From Phoebastria nigripes (taxonomy: Eukaryota > Chordata > Aves > Procellariiformes > Diomedeidae), in NCBI GenBank assembly GCA_035582835.1, contig JAYKAV010002739.1, positions 595,598 to 659,597 of the forward strand: 64,000 nt of DNA, given 5' to 3'. The position numbers and the translations under genes are program-made. Of this stretch, positions 33,741 through 47,100 are shown piece after piece (positions within the stretch are counted from its first letter, which is position 1; every line of letters begins with the position of its first letter). The notes under the pieces are model-generated. The model did no database searches, was not told where the DNA came from, and worked only from the letters and a program-made list of their open reading frames with translations.

Positions 33741-35799
33741 AGAACCCACTGTCTAACAATATTCATGCATTTAAAGTCTTACTTTCAATGGGAGTTTTGC
33801 CATTGTTTTCTCTGGAAAAAAGTACTGAACCTCACTGCCAAATTGTTATATTTTGGACATTAATGAGCCCTTGAAATGAATTTTAACATTAAACAGTTGT
33901 TTAAAAAAAAGCCCTCTCTTCTTACATGTCCATATACAGATTGTCAGCTTTGAGGTAGACACCTAAGTATCTGATATGTAATTAAAAATCGAGAGAAAGT
34001 TAGTGGCCATAATCTTCAACTTCTGAAATAATCTTAGCCTATCTGTTTCACTTACCTTAGAGGCTAAATCTTGCTTTCAGATTTGTCATCTGCTGCAATG
34101 ACATGATGAGTCAACCGTACATACTATGTTGTACCTAATTGGTGCACTTGTCTCTTGTCCTTTGCAGATTGTCTCTTTCTAGATAGTCTGACACATAGTT
34201 TCACAAGCATCATTTCAACACATTTGCAGATAAGTATGGGTCCAGTATGACTTTAGATAATGCTGCTGTGTTCTAATTACAGTAGCTACAGCAATATGTT
34301 AGTTGGCCTTGCACTTCTTGTTCTGGCATTGTTGGATTNCTCACAAACCATAAGAATGATTCTAGAAACTTATAAACAAGGTTCAATCTTTCATTACAGC
34401 AAAAATTGTTTAACAATTTTGTACATGAGTTCTAACACAGGATAGTGTTTAATAAAAAAAAAATGTGTTCAATGCTCTTTTTGTTTTGTAGTAAATTGGC
34501 ACATAGTTCTCAGGCAGCTCATGCAGCTATAGAACCTATTTAACTCATGGACTGTTGGTTACAAATAATTTTTCATGGTCATTTCAGAGAAAAAGAGCTT
34601 TAACATATGATCAGTGCTCTCCGCAACCCAGGAATGAAGATCAAAGCTCAGGAAACTAAAGGCATATGAAAAGCAAGATGAAATGCAATGTGCCATGTTA
34701 AATATTTGAGAACTCTTATGCCAAATGATTATTGATGAAATAATAAGATCAGAGCTAGAATTCATCAGACAAAATCAGTTTTGAGTAGTCATGGGAAAAT
34801 ATCTTGCTGTCACAAGGTTAAACTAGAGCTATGGTTAATACTGGGAGTGCTCTACAGGTTTAAACACTGATGAGGCAAGAAGTTGAACAAAGGTATACCA
34901 AAAATATATGAAGACCTTTGCATTTGGTTGAGAAAACATACTGAAAACTAGCTGAGCAGCAAGAATGGGAAAATCATTAGATATAACAGGGAATGGCATA
35001 GGCCAGAGAACAGGTTGTCAGCACAGTAGCTTGAGATAAATGATAGGTGAGAAATGGAAAAATCAATCAGAGGAAGGAGAAGAACACGCTAAAGCAGAGT
35101 AAATGGGAATGTAGCAAAAAGTGACGACATGAAACATGGCATGGGATTGTGAACTGTGGAAGCTGATCATATATGATCAATGTATGTTCCTTGGCACTAC
35201 ATAATCAATTTAAGTACATAGATTATCAGTTGTTTTTACTATTTACTGTACATCATCAATCAAGTCTTTAAGAAGGTTGGTTTTTTGTTGGTTTTTGTTT
35301 GTTTGTTTGTTTTGGTTTTGGTGATCTAGACCACACTGACTAAGCAATTAAATTGTAAAATTTTATTTTGGATCAGACAATTGTTCACTTACGTTAGAAT
35401 ATGCCATGTATACTCTAGAATATGAAGTTGTGTGGGTCCTGTCCCTGTAGATCCTCAAAGGTGTCACAACCCAAGCCTCAGAGGACTAGATTACATGTGG
35501 TTTGAAGGGAGTTCTGTTTCTCTTATAGTTTTTGCTGATTCCCTGGAAGGAAGTCAGATTTATTGGTCTTACTCCTGGAAATCTTTCAAGAAACTGTCAT
35601 CAGATTTCCTATCCTCTATTCTTCAGATAATATGTCTGATTTAAGTGAGGGTTTACATCTCCCAGTTAATAGCTCAGCAACTCTTTATTTGAATTCCTTT
35701 AGAACTCTTCAGGGATATTTGNTTTTTGAGCATTTTTTACTACTACTTTTACTGATTTGTTCTAAAACCTTTACTACTGGATCTTCAGTTTGAGACAAC
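33741..35799. other. Unannotated DNA
   Basis: No supported gene. It has a G/T-rich low-complexity strip, GGTTGGTTTTTTGTTGG through (TTTG)n, at about 35277-35325. Confidence 0.35.
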
Positions 35800-37560
35800 T
35801 CCTCCTAATTGGCCCTGCAAAGCACTGTGTGGGTGAAGAAACCTAACTAAGCTCCTCCATAGTGAACACCAGTGCAAAGAGTTCATTCATCTGTACCCCT
35901 ACAAGCGTGTTCTGTTACACCCCCNTCATCCATCAGCCCCACAGAGCCCATGATCCAGAAGCCTCTGGCTTCTCATGCATTTGAGAAAGATGTTGTTGTT
36001 AGCCATCAGCAGGTTGCTGCTGTTCTATCATGTTCTATACTTCTAACATGCCAAGACTAAATGCTGGGTTTTGGCATGGATGTGACTTGCTCTTTTTGAG
36101 ATTGTCTTTTTTTTACTTCTAAACTTTGTAATTTACTGTTTAATGGTGTCAGTTTTAATTAGTCATTCTAAAATTTTTTTTGACAGTGGTTTATTTTTAG
36201 TCTGAACTTGCACCTCTGCTCTGTTTTTACTCTCTGAAAATGTCTTCATCTTTTAATCTTCTAATAAGTTTCCTTATTATTACATAGTTGTCTCTTTTTT
36301 GGGTTATGTATTCTTTCAGTGACTGTTTTTGACTTACCTCCCAAAAATATGTTGAATTTAAATAATCATGGTCACTATGTCAGTATCATTTTGATCCAAA
36401 TCTAATAGTGTACTCAGGAAACAATCAAGCATTGCTTCTCCTCTTCTGGACATTAGTTGTTCCAAGAAAATGTAGTTTAAATGGTGTAAAATTGTTTCTT
36501 TTGCTCCATTGTGACATCTACCCAGTATGTATGGAGATAAAACTCCTCCATTATTAGTCTTCTACACTTGCAGTCTTTTTCTCAGCCACTCCTCCAGATG
36601 GTTAAGAATGTAATAATAACATTCCTTTTCAATTTGGGCATGGGAAATTCAGTATGTATAGATTCAGTGCTTTTTATTGACATTGTTAATATTTGTGTCC
36701 TATATGACTCTCAGCTTTCTTTAACATGTAAATACTCCTTCACAGATGTCACTACTATGTCATTCCTATATAATTAGTTCACCTTCAGTATTAACGTGCA
36801 CCACAGATTATACTTTTCACCAAATTTTTGAGATATTGTTATTATCACATACACCCAAACATTTCAGTCCACCACCTTATTTTTAGGTTCTTGCAAAGTA
36901 TTTGAAAGGCTGATCTTGAGCTGGTCACCTGTATTTGTAGACCTACCATAACGGAATTTTTATTTGCTGACACTGTAATTCACTATTTCCTGGTAGAATT
37001 TTATCACATTTTATGTTAAACTTTATTTGAAAATATAATGTCTAGTTTAATGACTTAATCCCTCAAATATCTGTTACATCATGCTGTTCTCCTTCAAACC
37101 TGTTGGCTTTTTTTAAGTCTTAACTTAAAAAACTCTTCTGTATTGCTTTTAATTTCAGATGTGAANAGATGATTTCTCTTGTTTTGTACAGAGACATTTC
37201 TTTCTTTATAGGCTCCATCTATCCCAAGCTTTCCTAAGTCATAATAAATTAAACCCAATCTGTCCATTACTATTTTCTGAGTTATGCCTTGAGCTAACTC
37301 AACAGGACCTCTTCTCTTTGTCTGGTCCTAGTCACAGTACAAGAAGCACTTCAGAAAAATGCTATCACAGAGATCGAAGCCTTGAGCTGCCTCTTAGTAG
37401 CTCTGTTTTTGTCTTGAGAAACTCTTTCCCATCCCCTTCCTTCTCACTGCACTATGGTTCCTTTCCANGGCCCAAGGAGTTAGAATTGTATTGTCCTCTC
37501 CCCCGATCGGAGTTCCTGTTGCATCCAAGTTTCCCATACCAGCTTGCTTGCTTTTAGCCT
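35800..37560 (-). mobile_element. Probable ancient CR1/L3-like LINE, 5' ORF2 region
   Basis: The plus strand has phrases I associate with the antisense of old CR1/L3 endonuclease regions in amniotes: GTGAACACCAGTGCAAAGAG near 35863, ACTCCTCCATTATTAG near 36542 and CAAGAAGCACTTCAGAAAAA near 37341. I could not identify an endonuclease motif by translation, and long T-rich parts blur the match. Treat limits and family as provisional. Confidence 0.3.
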
Positions 37561-37763
37561 GTGCCTCTATACTCTTAGCATAATATACATAAGCAGAAAA
37601 GCTTGTATTGGGGTGTTTTCCACCTATGAGTTTCATGTAGCAGGGATGTTTTGCTGCCTGCCCAACTTGGGATGGGAGCCAACAATGGAGATACCATCCC
37701 TTGACTTGATTGTATTCATTGCTTCCATAATAATTCCTTGATTACATGTTTGTTCTCTTCTAG

Positions 37764-37850
37764 GTCAGTTGCCAGCTAGGTGAATGTAGTTCACCAGGAA
37801 GATGGAAACACACAGAAAGTGAATAGATAGAAAGATCAGAAAATCCTCAG
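37764..37850 (+). other. Candidate non-coding exon with good splice sites
   Basis: Acceptor TTTGTTCTCTTCTAG ends at 37763 and a consensus donor CCTCAG|GTGAGT starts at 37851, bounding 87 nt. All three frames contain stops (frame 1 ends after about 20 codons), so it is not an internal coding exon. It could be part of a long non-coding RNA, a UTR exon, or chance. Confidence 0.22.
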
Positions 37851-40800
37851 GTGAGTGTGGGAAAGCACTAGAAGATTGTAACAACTGAGGTCTGACACCC
37901 AAGAGTCAGCTGGCAGTAGAGAGAGTCAAGCTCAGGTTCAGGGTGCAGCTCAGCACAAATCAAATGATTTTTTTATGGCTGCTTTAATGAAGTTTCCATT
38001 AAAGCCTTGGCAACAACCCAAAGTAAGTCTGTGTTGAAGAGATTTAACTGCAATTGGTACAAATAATCCTTATGCAACAACTGAATCAGTGCATGAGGGA
38101 GGAGTGCATGTTTTTCACCTGTGTGTACAAGAAAGAAGGGAAAAGTCTCCCATCTTTTGCACACCCAGGAAAAACTTTCAGGATGTCAGTGCCTTGTTGC
38201 TTGTATTTTATTGTAATTTTATTTGCAGTGCTGTTTCAGAAGGCCTCTGTACAGTAAAAACTCTCATAATCTGTTTAGGATTGCTTCCCTGAAAACATAA
38301 CCTCTGAACCTGCAAGTTTTGTTTGCCAGGAGGCAATCAATGCATGGTCAGTTGAAATCTCTCTGACACATGGTTTATGGTTTTTCCAGTGTGCTTCAGA
38401 CAAGCATTTTCATGCATTATGAGGCCTGTGCAATAGAGATAAGCCCAGCCCCACACTCCTGAACAAGCCTGAAAAGGCATATTTTCAGCAGGAAAAAAGG
38501 GGTGATCCTAAGTTGTAATCCAGATCTGCATCTCAATCTGGTAGCTTGAATCTACCTCTATTTTACATGCGCTGACCCCCACAATAGCTGAAAAGATTTG
38601 TGTTTCTTCAGGACAAATAAGGGTCGATGGTTCATTTACCTGGCTTTTCTTTTGACAGTCCCTGACCATAGCAGGCTTTTGCAGTTTGCTCACAACAAAG
38701 CTTCACTTGCATGTGTGACCTTGTCGACTGCTGTCAGAACATCGCTGCCATTTGTCAATGCCTCTGACGCTTTGCTTCTGAATGTTTTGTTGTGAACTTC
38801 TGCAGCTGCTGCCAAGAGATCTGTGCTTGTGAAACTGGTGACATAGACAGATGTCTGTCACCTGTGCACTGGGGAAACGTCGAGCCTAGCAGGCCATGAG
38901 TGATCAGAGTGCTTAAATGAGCTGTGACAACCATGTAGTGTAATGGCTGTGGCTCTCTGCTCTGGCTGGCAGGGTTGAGGAGCTCTGCAGTATGTAAGGG
39001 ATCTTTTCCTCCTGCACAAGCAAAACCCTGAAAGTGAGAGGGACTCTTTGTACTGCCTTGGGACTCAAGACACTTAAGTTTCGTTTCTTTCTCTGCTTTT
39101 TCATTATTGTTATTAACATAAAGCAATATCATTAATATGGTTAACATTTCCTGTGTGCACATGGCATCAACTTGCCAAGACCCAGAAGTAAGCTTTCATA
39201 GCAACTGCTAATTGTTTTTCATTTTAGAAATCTGAAGAACTACTAGTGAAATTAATCATGGCATAGCCTTTTAAATTTGATATAATTCAATATTAATTAG
39301 ATTTGATAAGCAAAAGGGTGGATTGAGGCATTGTTAACAGGATACAGAATCTTTAAGCCCCCATCTGAAAGTCAGTGTTGCTTACAGATTAGTGAGGTGG
39401 TTTCTGTGAATTGAATCTGGCAATATCATTGCAGTGTCTCTGGCAATATCTGGAGTGGATACATTTTGCAGTTCACTCCACAAAGTCTTCATTATTCATA
39501 TTCAGAGACTGGTATGAAAACCTTGCATGGAAATGGGGACATAAGTTGGGATGGTGCACCCTGCTGTGTAGTGGAACAACTGGAATGCTGAACCTCAGAG
39601 CCTGGAAGCACTTGCAGGATCCATAGGTTAGCCTGTGATTGTAGACATGCCACCTCCAAATTAGCTGCCCAGTGGGCAGGCTCAAGAGGACTAGAACGGT
39701 TGCAAAGACATGTCATCTTCACTGCTGATCAGAGTTTGTAGAGCCCTGGGGAGATAGGAACTTCTCAGAAATGTTTCCAGTTCTTCCGTGGGTGAAAGGA
39801 GGTTCCCTTGGGTATCAGCTTAACAACTTCTGTAGACATTCCATCAGTTTGAGAAATAACCAAGAATAGTATGTACAAAGATAGCAAAGGAGTGAAAAAT
39901 AAGGTTCTTGTCAGCAAATATATTCTTTTTACTATTTAGAATTCTACAGGTATTGTTACTTCAGCTGTCACCACAGTATCTAAACAACTTCCAGCAATAT
40001 GTTAACATGTGTGAATAGTCTCAGTCAGGAGTGGCTTTTTCCTTCTTTCATTCTCTTTTCATCCTGAGAACTGAGTATATATTTCTGTGAGGAAACAATG
40101 GAAATGAGGTTTGTGTAAGAAGTGTACCTTTTTTTTTTTGTTTTGCTTTTATATCATTACATATACATGTATGTATAGATATAAAATACTATATATGTCT
40201 CTATATTATATATATTATATGTTAATATATTTTTTAAATATATATTTATATCTTGCCTTTTTGGCGGCAATTATGAAGAGATTCCTCAGGCTTTGAGAAG
40301 GAGATGCCATTTAAGGTAATGATCAAATGCAATGGAAAATTTAATATATGGAACAAAGACAGCTCAGGAGCAAACGTCTAATTATCTGCATGACCAGTAT
40401 CCCAACTGAGGCTGCAGGCTGGATATTTGTTGAAGGAAAGCAGAAAAATTATGCTTTGCTTCTGAGACGTGAACGATTCAAGACTTTTGAAGAGTATGGA
40501 AGGATTACAGCTTTGCATTAATCTTGTACCTAAGCCCGTGAAAAAGACGTGCTCTCTAAGTATGGCAGTGTAGCATGTTAATCCTTTAGCACAGCTTCCA
40601 AGAGAGGAAAACACTAGCCAGTACCCATGCTTTGACATTTCTTAAAGCTAATTGTTCTTATCAAATAAATTTTTTGTTAAGGATAAATTAATATTTTCTT
40701 CCNAAAGAAGTGGAAATATGTTATGTACATGGATACATAACTTCCTTCATGGATGTCTGTTTAGGATATGAACGGAAAAACAAAGAATGACTCATTCTGT

Positions 40801-42739
40801 GGGTTTTCAGTATGTGTATGTTTGTGTGTCTGTGCACAACAGAGGCAAAACTAGGAAAAAAAAAAAGTCTGCAAGGGTTGGAAGATGGCCAAGCTGGACA
40901 GGGGAATGTGTTAACTGCTTGTCTTGTGGTGGGGAGAATCTCTGAAATCCTGCAGTTCCCTAGAAGACCTACCAGTCTTCTGTGTCTGTAGGTAGTCTTC
41001 TGTATGCTGTATTTCATACAGCAAAACAGAAAGAGTGCCCAGTGTAACAGGAATCCAAACCCAGCTATCTCCAATTCTCCTGCTACAAACTCCACTTGTA
41101 GAAGACTGCCAGACATGGATCAGAAGGGCACAAACCAAACTCTGCTTTTATTTCTTCTTTCCTAAAATCTTCTTTCAAAGAAATCAGAATTTTAAGACAA
41201 GAAACAACATTTCTTTTCTTTCCTAATGCCCTCCTCTGCCAACAAAAACATACTGTAAGTACAGGCGTGTGGGTGAATTTGCACAGCTAGCACCTTTGAA
41301 AAGATGTTGAGCCATTTCCTAATGTTTGTTCTCTTCTACACTTAAACTCTAAAGCTAAGAAATGAGTATTTATCTCACTTCTCTTTTGGGCTCTTTAGAG
41401 AGTACGAGAGGATGGATTTTTGTATGATCTGATCCCCAGCAGTCTGATAGGCTCAGCTACCAAGGTCAGAGTTTAGTCACTGTCTCAAGTAAGTCACCCA
41501 CTGATGTAGAATGTATAGAATTGCCCAATTTCACAGTTTACTGTAGGTCTTACCTTGCTTGTTTTCTTAGTCCATCTAGATCTCGTTGTGGAGCAAAGCC
41601 TGAAAATGAGAAGCAACCATGCCAGGAAACAGAAGGATAAATTAGAAAATCTAATATTTATTTTTCATTAAAAATACTTTTAAGCAAAAAAATGCAACAT
41701 TACTGAAAGGCCTGGTTCATTGACTTTGCATACTTCAAGAGTGTCAAACTGAAGGTAGGTTCAGATGCATGACTTGAAAATTGTATTTGAAAAAAATTCA
41801 GCTATAATATGGAGATGGCCAAGCTGGTTGTTTAGCTGCATGTGGCCTCTGGTGCCAGGTTTATATCATGCAAACAGAAAAGGATGGGGCTGGCATGGAG
41901 TTCTTGGAATAAATTTGGGTTTGTGGCTATGGAAGCAGAGAAGGCAACAGAGGCTGTAAAGATAGTATTTCCAAGCTGGCTGAGAAGCCACCCTTTGGGT
42001 CTGAGGCACTTGCATGTGTCTTGTGAGGTTCTTTTAAACATATGAAGGGTTTGACACATACTTGAAAGAGGAGAAAGACTGGTCACCTCTTTGAGAGAAT
42101 ACAGGGAAACATCTTGTCAGAAAATTTGTTTTCCCCATGTTGCTTAATTTCTTATTTTGGTAATGTATATTCTCATTGCTTCAATTTGCATTTCACTAAT
42201 GTTTCTGTCCCTGTATATGTCCATTCCTCAGGGTAAGCTGGAAGCTGCTTCTGTCAATAGTCTGCAAGCTTTGTGTTTTATTTGGGAAGAGGCCAAAGGT
42301 AATGATGATTCTGCTGTGATGAGAGCCAGTTTCCAGGGAGCTGAGAAACTTCAGTCTCCAATGAATTATCAGCCCAATCTTTGAGTTTTTGTTCAGCTGT
42401 CTGCTCCACTTGTCCACCTCCTGGAGGAGAGCAGACAGGCAAAATGGGCAAAATCCTTACTCCCTTCTCTAGAAGGAAAGGCAAGAAGGTGCAGAAAAAT
42501 CCCAGCAGCTCTACTCTTTTATGCCTCTCCTGCCTCATGTCACCCTGCAATAGGATGACTGTTCTGTCCCTTTTTACAATGCTAAGTCTTGAAAGGGAGG
42601 AGACCACAGCTCCACCAGGGACAGAGTAAGAAACACAAGGCAGGAACTGAAGATATGAGACTGGGGAATAAAAGTGGCATGCAGCATCTTTTTGCCTGGA
42701 AATCGCTTGGAAAGGGAATAAGGCTCTCTAAAAAGGGCT
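37851..42739. other. Gene-poor stretch
   Basis: No supported gene or datable transposon. It contains the AT-rich block at 40151-40252 and an A-run near 40856. Open frames up to 135 codons (minus strand 38755-39162) have no motif or splice support. Confidence 0.35.
40151..40252. repeat. AT-rich microsatellite-like block
   Basis: About 100 bp of mixed TATA, ATATG and TTAAATATA repeats with very few G or C bases. It is likely to form cruciforms or melt easily and is probably length-variable. Confidence 0.8.
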
Positions 42740-44140
42740 AAAAGTAAGCAAATATCACTCCTATCTTCAAGAAAGACAATCTGGAGAACTACAGGATGGT
42801 CAGCATCACCTTGATCCCTGGGAATGTGATGGAATGAATAATCCTGGAAACCATTTCCAGATACTTGAAGGACAAGAAGGTGATTGGGAGACATAAGCGT
42901 GGATTTACAAAAAGGAAATTGTGCCTGACCAACCTGATAGTCTTGTACGATGAGATGACTGGCTTGGTAGATGAGGGGAAAACAGTGATGTTTATCCTGA
43001 CTTTAGCAAGGTTTTTGACGCTGTCTCCCATAACATCCTTAAGACAAACCAATGAAGTATAGCCTAGATAAGTGGACAGCGAGGTGGACTGAAAACTGGA
43101 TGAACAAATGGGCTCAGAGGGTTGTGATCTGTGGCACAAAGTCCAGCTGGAGGCTGGTCACTAGTGGAGCAACCTAGGGGTCAATATTGGGTCCAGTACT
43201 GTTTAAAGCTTCATTAATGACCTGAAGGATGTGACAAAGTACACCCTCAGCAAATTTGTAGAGGATAGATCAGATGGATGTGTTGCCATTCAGAAGAATT
43301 TCAACAGGCTGGAGAAATGGACTGACAGGAACCTCATGAAGTTCAACAAAGGAAAAGGCAAAGTCCAGGATCTGGGGATGGATAACCCCATGCACCAGTA
43401 ATGTTGGGGGCCGACCAGCTGAAAAGCCGCTTTGCAGAAAAGGACCTGGGGGTCCTGGCAGACACCAAGTTGAACATGAGCCAGCAATGTGCCCTTGCAG
43501 CAAAGGAGGTCGACAGTAGCCTGAGCTGCATTAGGAGTTTTGCCAGCAGGTCGAGGAAGGTGATTCTTCCCCTATACTCAGCACTGGTGAGACGCATCTG
43601 CAGTGATGGGTCCAGTTCTGGGCTCCCCAGTACAAGAGAGATGTGGACATACTGGAACAAGTACAGCAAAGGTCCACAAAGATGATTAAGGGACTGGAGC
43701 ATCTCACATATGAGGAAAGGCTGAGAGAGCTGGGACTCAGAGAAGAGATGACTCAGGGGGATCTTTTCCATGTGCAGAAATACTGGGAGTGGTGGTGGGG
43801 GAGAAGCGGGGGTGGAAGGAGGAGAGCAGGGGAGTAAGGAAGATGGAACCAGACTTTTCTCAATTCTGACAGGAAAAAGACATGAGAGACAATGGGCACA
43901 AATTAAAATACAGGAAATTCCACTTAAACCTAAGGGAAAAAAAATATCTTTACAGTTAATTGAAGACTGGAACAGGTTGCCCAGAGAGGCTGTTTAGTCT
44001 CCATCCTTGGAGATATTCAAAACCCAGCCAGACAATATCCTGTGCAACCTGTTTTAGTTGATTGTGCTTGAGCATGGGGTTGGAGTAAATGATGTCTGTA
44101 GGTGGTCCCTTCTAACCTCAACCATTCTGTGATCCTACAA
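42740..44140 (+). mobile_element. CR1 LINE with partial reverse transcriptase and 3' end
   Basis: Starts inside the reverse transcriptase: FKKDNLENYRMVSIT (consensus NYRPVSLT), ILETISRYLKDKKVIG, RGFTKRKLCLTNLIVLYDEM and GLVDEGKTV, then a frameshifted motif A region near 42990-43020. Later pieces are [31 protein letters not shown] and [10 protein letters not shown]. The tail ends ACCATTCTGTGATCCTACAA at 44140. A purine-rich expansion (43785-43855, GGTGGTGGGGGAGAAGCGGGGG and on) has grown in the middle of ORF2. Many stops; inactive. It is the 5'-most-reaching young CR1 copy in the window. Confidence 0.93.
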
Positions 44141-47100
44141 ATTATTATGTGGAGTCAGCTGTGCCAATTGTCAAAAAAAAGTTTGAAAATCCCATACAAA
44201 AGCATCTTGCTATTTCAATGTCAGTGATATTTTTTGTGCGAGGGTAACTCGTATTTTTTAACCTTTGGGGTTGTCACTAAAAACTAAGTATAGAAGTGCT
44301 TTCATGATGAAGCCTGCCAACTTAGAAATGGTTTCTTCTTTTCTTCAAGGATATATAAAGATACAAGCTTACCAACTGTTTAGCTGGATACTGAGACTCC
44401 TTAGCTGCTGAGGATGTCTGTACACATGATGATAACTTTTCAACTGGGAGACCCGCTAAATGCCTGAACTCCTAGGATCTTTAGACCCTGGTGAATGTGC
44501 CTAAAGAAAAAAATAGCCCTCACTGTACCCATGCAAGATGGGGCTATAAATGGGCTATTACCCTGTTGGAAATGGATCTTGGTATCAGTTGTTGGCAGTT
44601 CTCAGAAAATCTCTATTCCATGTTCCTGGGTTCCTATGAAGAGTATAGAGAATGGCATAGAAACTGCCCCTAGATGGCCATATCAGCCGTACTAAATACA
44701 TGTCTCATCAGTCTATTTCAGAAAGGGTGTAGCACATAGAATTGGAGTCTGGATGACATGGAAAAAAGGGGATATTAACACCTCCCTCTCTCTATTTGTT
44801 TTCAACTCCTGTATTTCTAGCTGTGGGTCGTTGTCAAGAAGCCAACCAAAAGCCTCCTAAGCATAGCGGTGCTGAACACAGCAACAGCTTCCCCTTTCTT
44901 TTCCTCCAATAGCCGAGCAGAGAGACATATATCGGCGTCTGTACGGGTCCCACATGTTCCAGCCACTGTTGGACACAAAAGGTAAAAAAAAATCAGTTGA
45001 GAGCAATTGTCTGACTGCTGAATAGCTTTCTTGCAAAGTGGGACTGAATGGGCTAGGACTTACTAGCTTGGAAAAGTGATCATGGAAAGGAGAATGTAAA
45101 GGTTAATAAAATGATTTCTGTTGTGGAGTTGGTAGATTGGAAGCAATTACTTATGGCTGCTCATAAAGAGAAACACTGGGGACATGAGCTGAATTCCCTC
45201 CTCCCCACCTTACCCCTGCTCCCAAAGAAAGGAAAAAAGGGGGAGGTATTTATTCCTCTGGTGAAGTTGTGGCTGTTATTGCCAGAGGAATGTAACAGTG
45301 GTGAGAAGTAAAGCAGGTTCTAAAAGAGCTGAGACACAGGGCAGGAGGAACAGCTGGCTTTCAGTCTTGATTGCCTGGATGATACCTGTGGCAGAGAAAA
45401 CTCTCCAGCACAGATGTTAGCAGGTGCCCCATGGAAAGTTCATCTCTAAGCATCCACTCCAGTCTATTGTTTGAGAGAGGATACTGGGCTGGACAGTCCT
45501 CTGGCTTACCCTCATTAGGGTGTCCTTGTGTCCTAAGGCAGGATGGTATAGCAGACCTCAGAACCTGTCCTCTTATGAGCAGTATTTCCCGGAAGATAGA
45601 TAAATCTTGTTCTTAATTACGCATTTTGGCAGTATGAGCACAATTTCCACTGAATTCAACACAGATTAGCATTTGTCCATGAGGGGATATTTTAAAACCT
45701 CTTAATGCAATTAGAATTGTATTAAGGTTGTAAAGTCCATTGCCAGGACATGGGAGCTAAAGAAAGTGCCAGCAGAAGGAACAGGTTGTGATAGCGGTGA
45801 CATATCATCTTTACTTCCTGCTGTCATTCCTTGTGTCCCTAAGTACTGGCATCTCAATTATTTAGTGTCACATGCCAAATACAAGAATTATAACATAATG
45901 CATCAGTAAGAAACTGTGAAGGTAAAGTTTGGAGTCTTCATTATAACAAAAACTGTTATTTTTGCCTGCAGCATTATTTGTCTTGAATAGTGTCTCTCAT
46001 CTTTCCTTGTGGTGATGATGTCATTGTATGTTTAGGCATTGAAACCCACTGATGATGGGAAATGTGGAAAAACTCCTAGATAAATGTCAGTATCCATTTC
46101 ACTATTAATAAAGAGTAGCCAGGAAGTCAAAATATGTTTGTTTTGTTGGTTTTTTTTCTGCCTCTTTTAGAGTCTGTTTGATTGGTTTCTGATTAATGTT
46201 TCTAAGTTGGGAGCCATGAATAAATCAAGAAGAAAGATCATAACTGGAGGGATGCCAATCTGTCTGAAGGTAATTTGTCTAGTCTGTGAGCAAAGGTCTT
46301 TATGGGTCATGACTAGTAATGGCATTCTTAGTGATCTTTTCCACTTGAACAGACAACTTAATGAATTCACATACAATATTCTGAATCCAAATAAGTGGTG
46401 GGTATCTGGTCAGAAAAACATGCTTTTAGTGTTTTCTGAGGCACTGTCTCATGTCAGAGTATGATATAGCCATGATCTGAAACAGCATCCCAGTTAGAGA
46501 AGCATAAACATACTCATGGTTATTCTGCTCTTTAGGGATCTTACCTAAACTTTAGGATATACAGATCAATAGGGTTAAGAGTCTCTATCTGCTTTGATTC
46601 ACCAGAGAAATTATTTTGCCTCCCTACAGGCCTCCAAAGGTCTCTTGATCCTACTTTCACCCTTTAAAACCTCCACTATTCCTCAAGTTCTTTCTCTCCT
46701 AATACATAGTCTTTCACATACAAACTCTGACTTCATTTACATACTCCACCCAAAGGCATTTGTGCTCTCCTTTCTAACCCATCACTCTTTAACCAGCTGT
46801 CATTAAGTTAAAATTACATACAGTCCATCATTCATAGCTCCTTAACTTGCAGCACGTGTATTCAGCAGCAGATGGAAGCAGGAAGAAAAATTGCCTGTGC
46901 TGCTAGGTTTCATTTCCCAAGGCAGACAGAGGCTATAGATCAGGAAGAAAGAAGAAGGAGACTCAATAGGAAGATGCACACAAACTTTGCTGTACTGTAG
47001 AGGATGTTTGAACAGCTGTAAATAAGCAAAGAGCAGGGGGGTTATTGCATGATCAGAGAGGACAGAAGGCTTGCAGTGAGACTGGGAAAGAGCCCTCAGG

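Noticed and set aside
38755..39162. 135-codon minus-strand open frame
   Set aside because: No splice partner, motif or low-complexity explanation; composition looks random.
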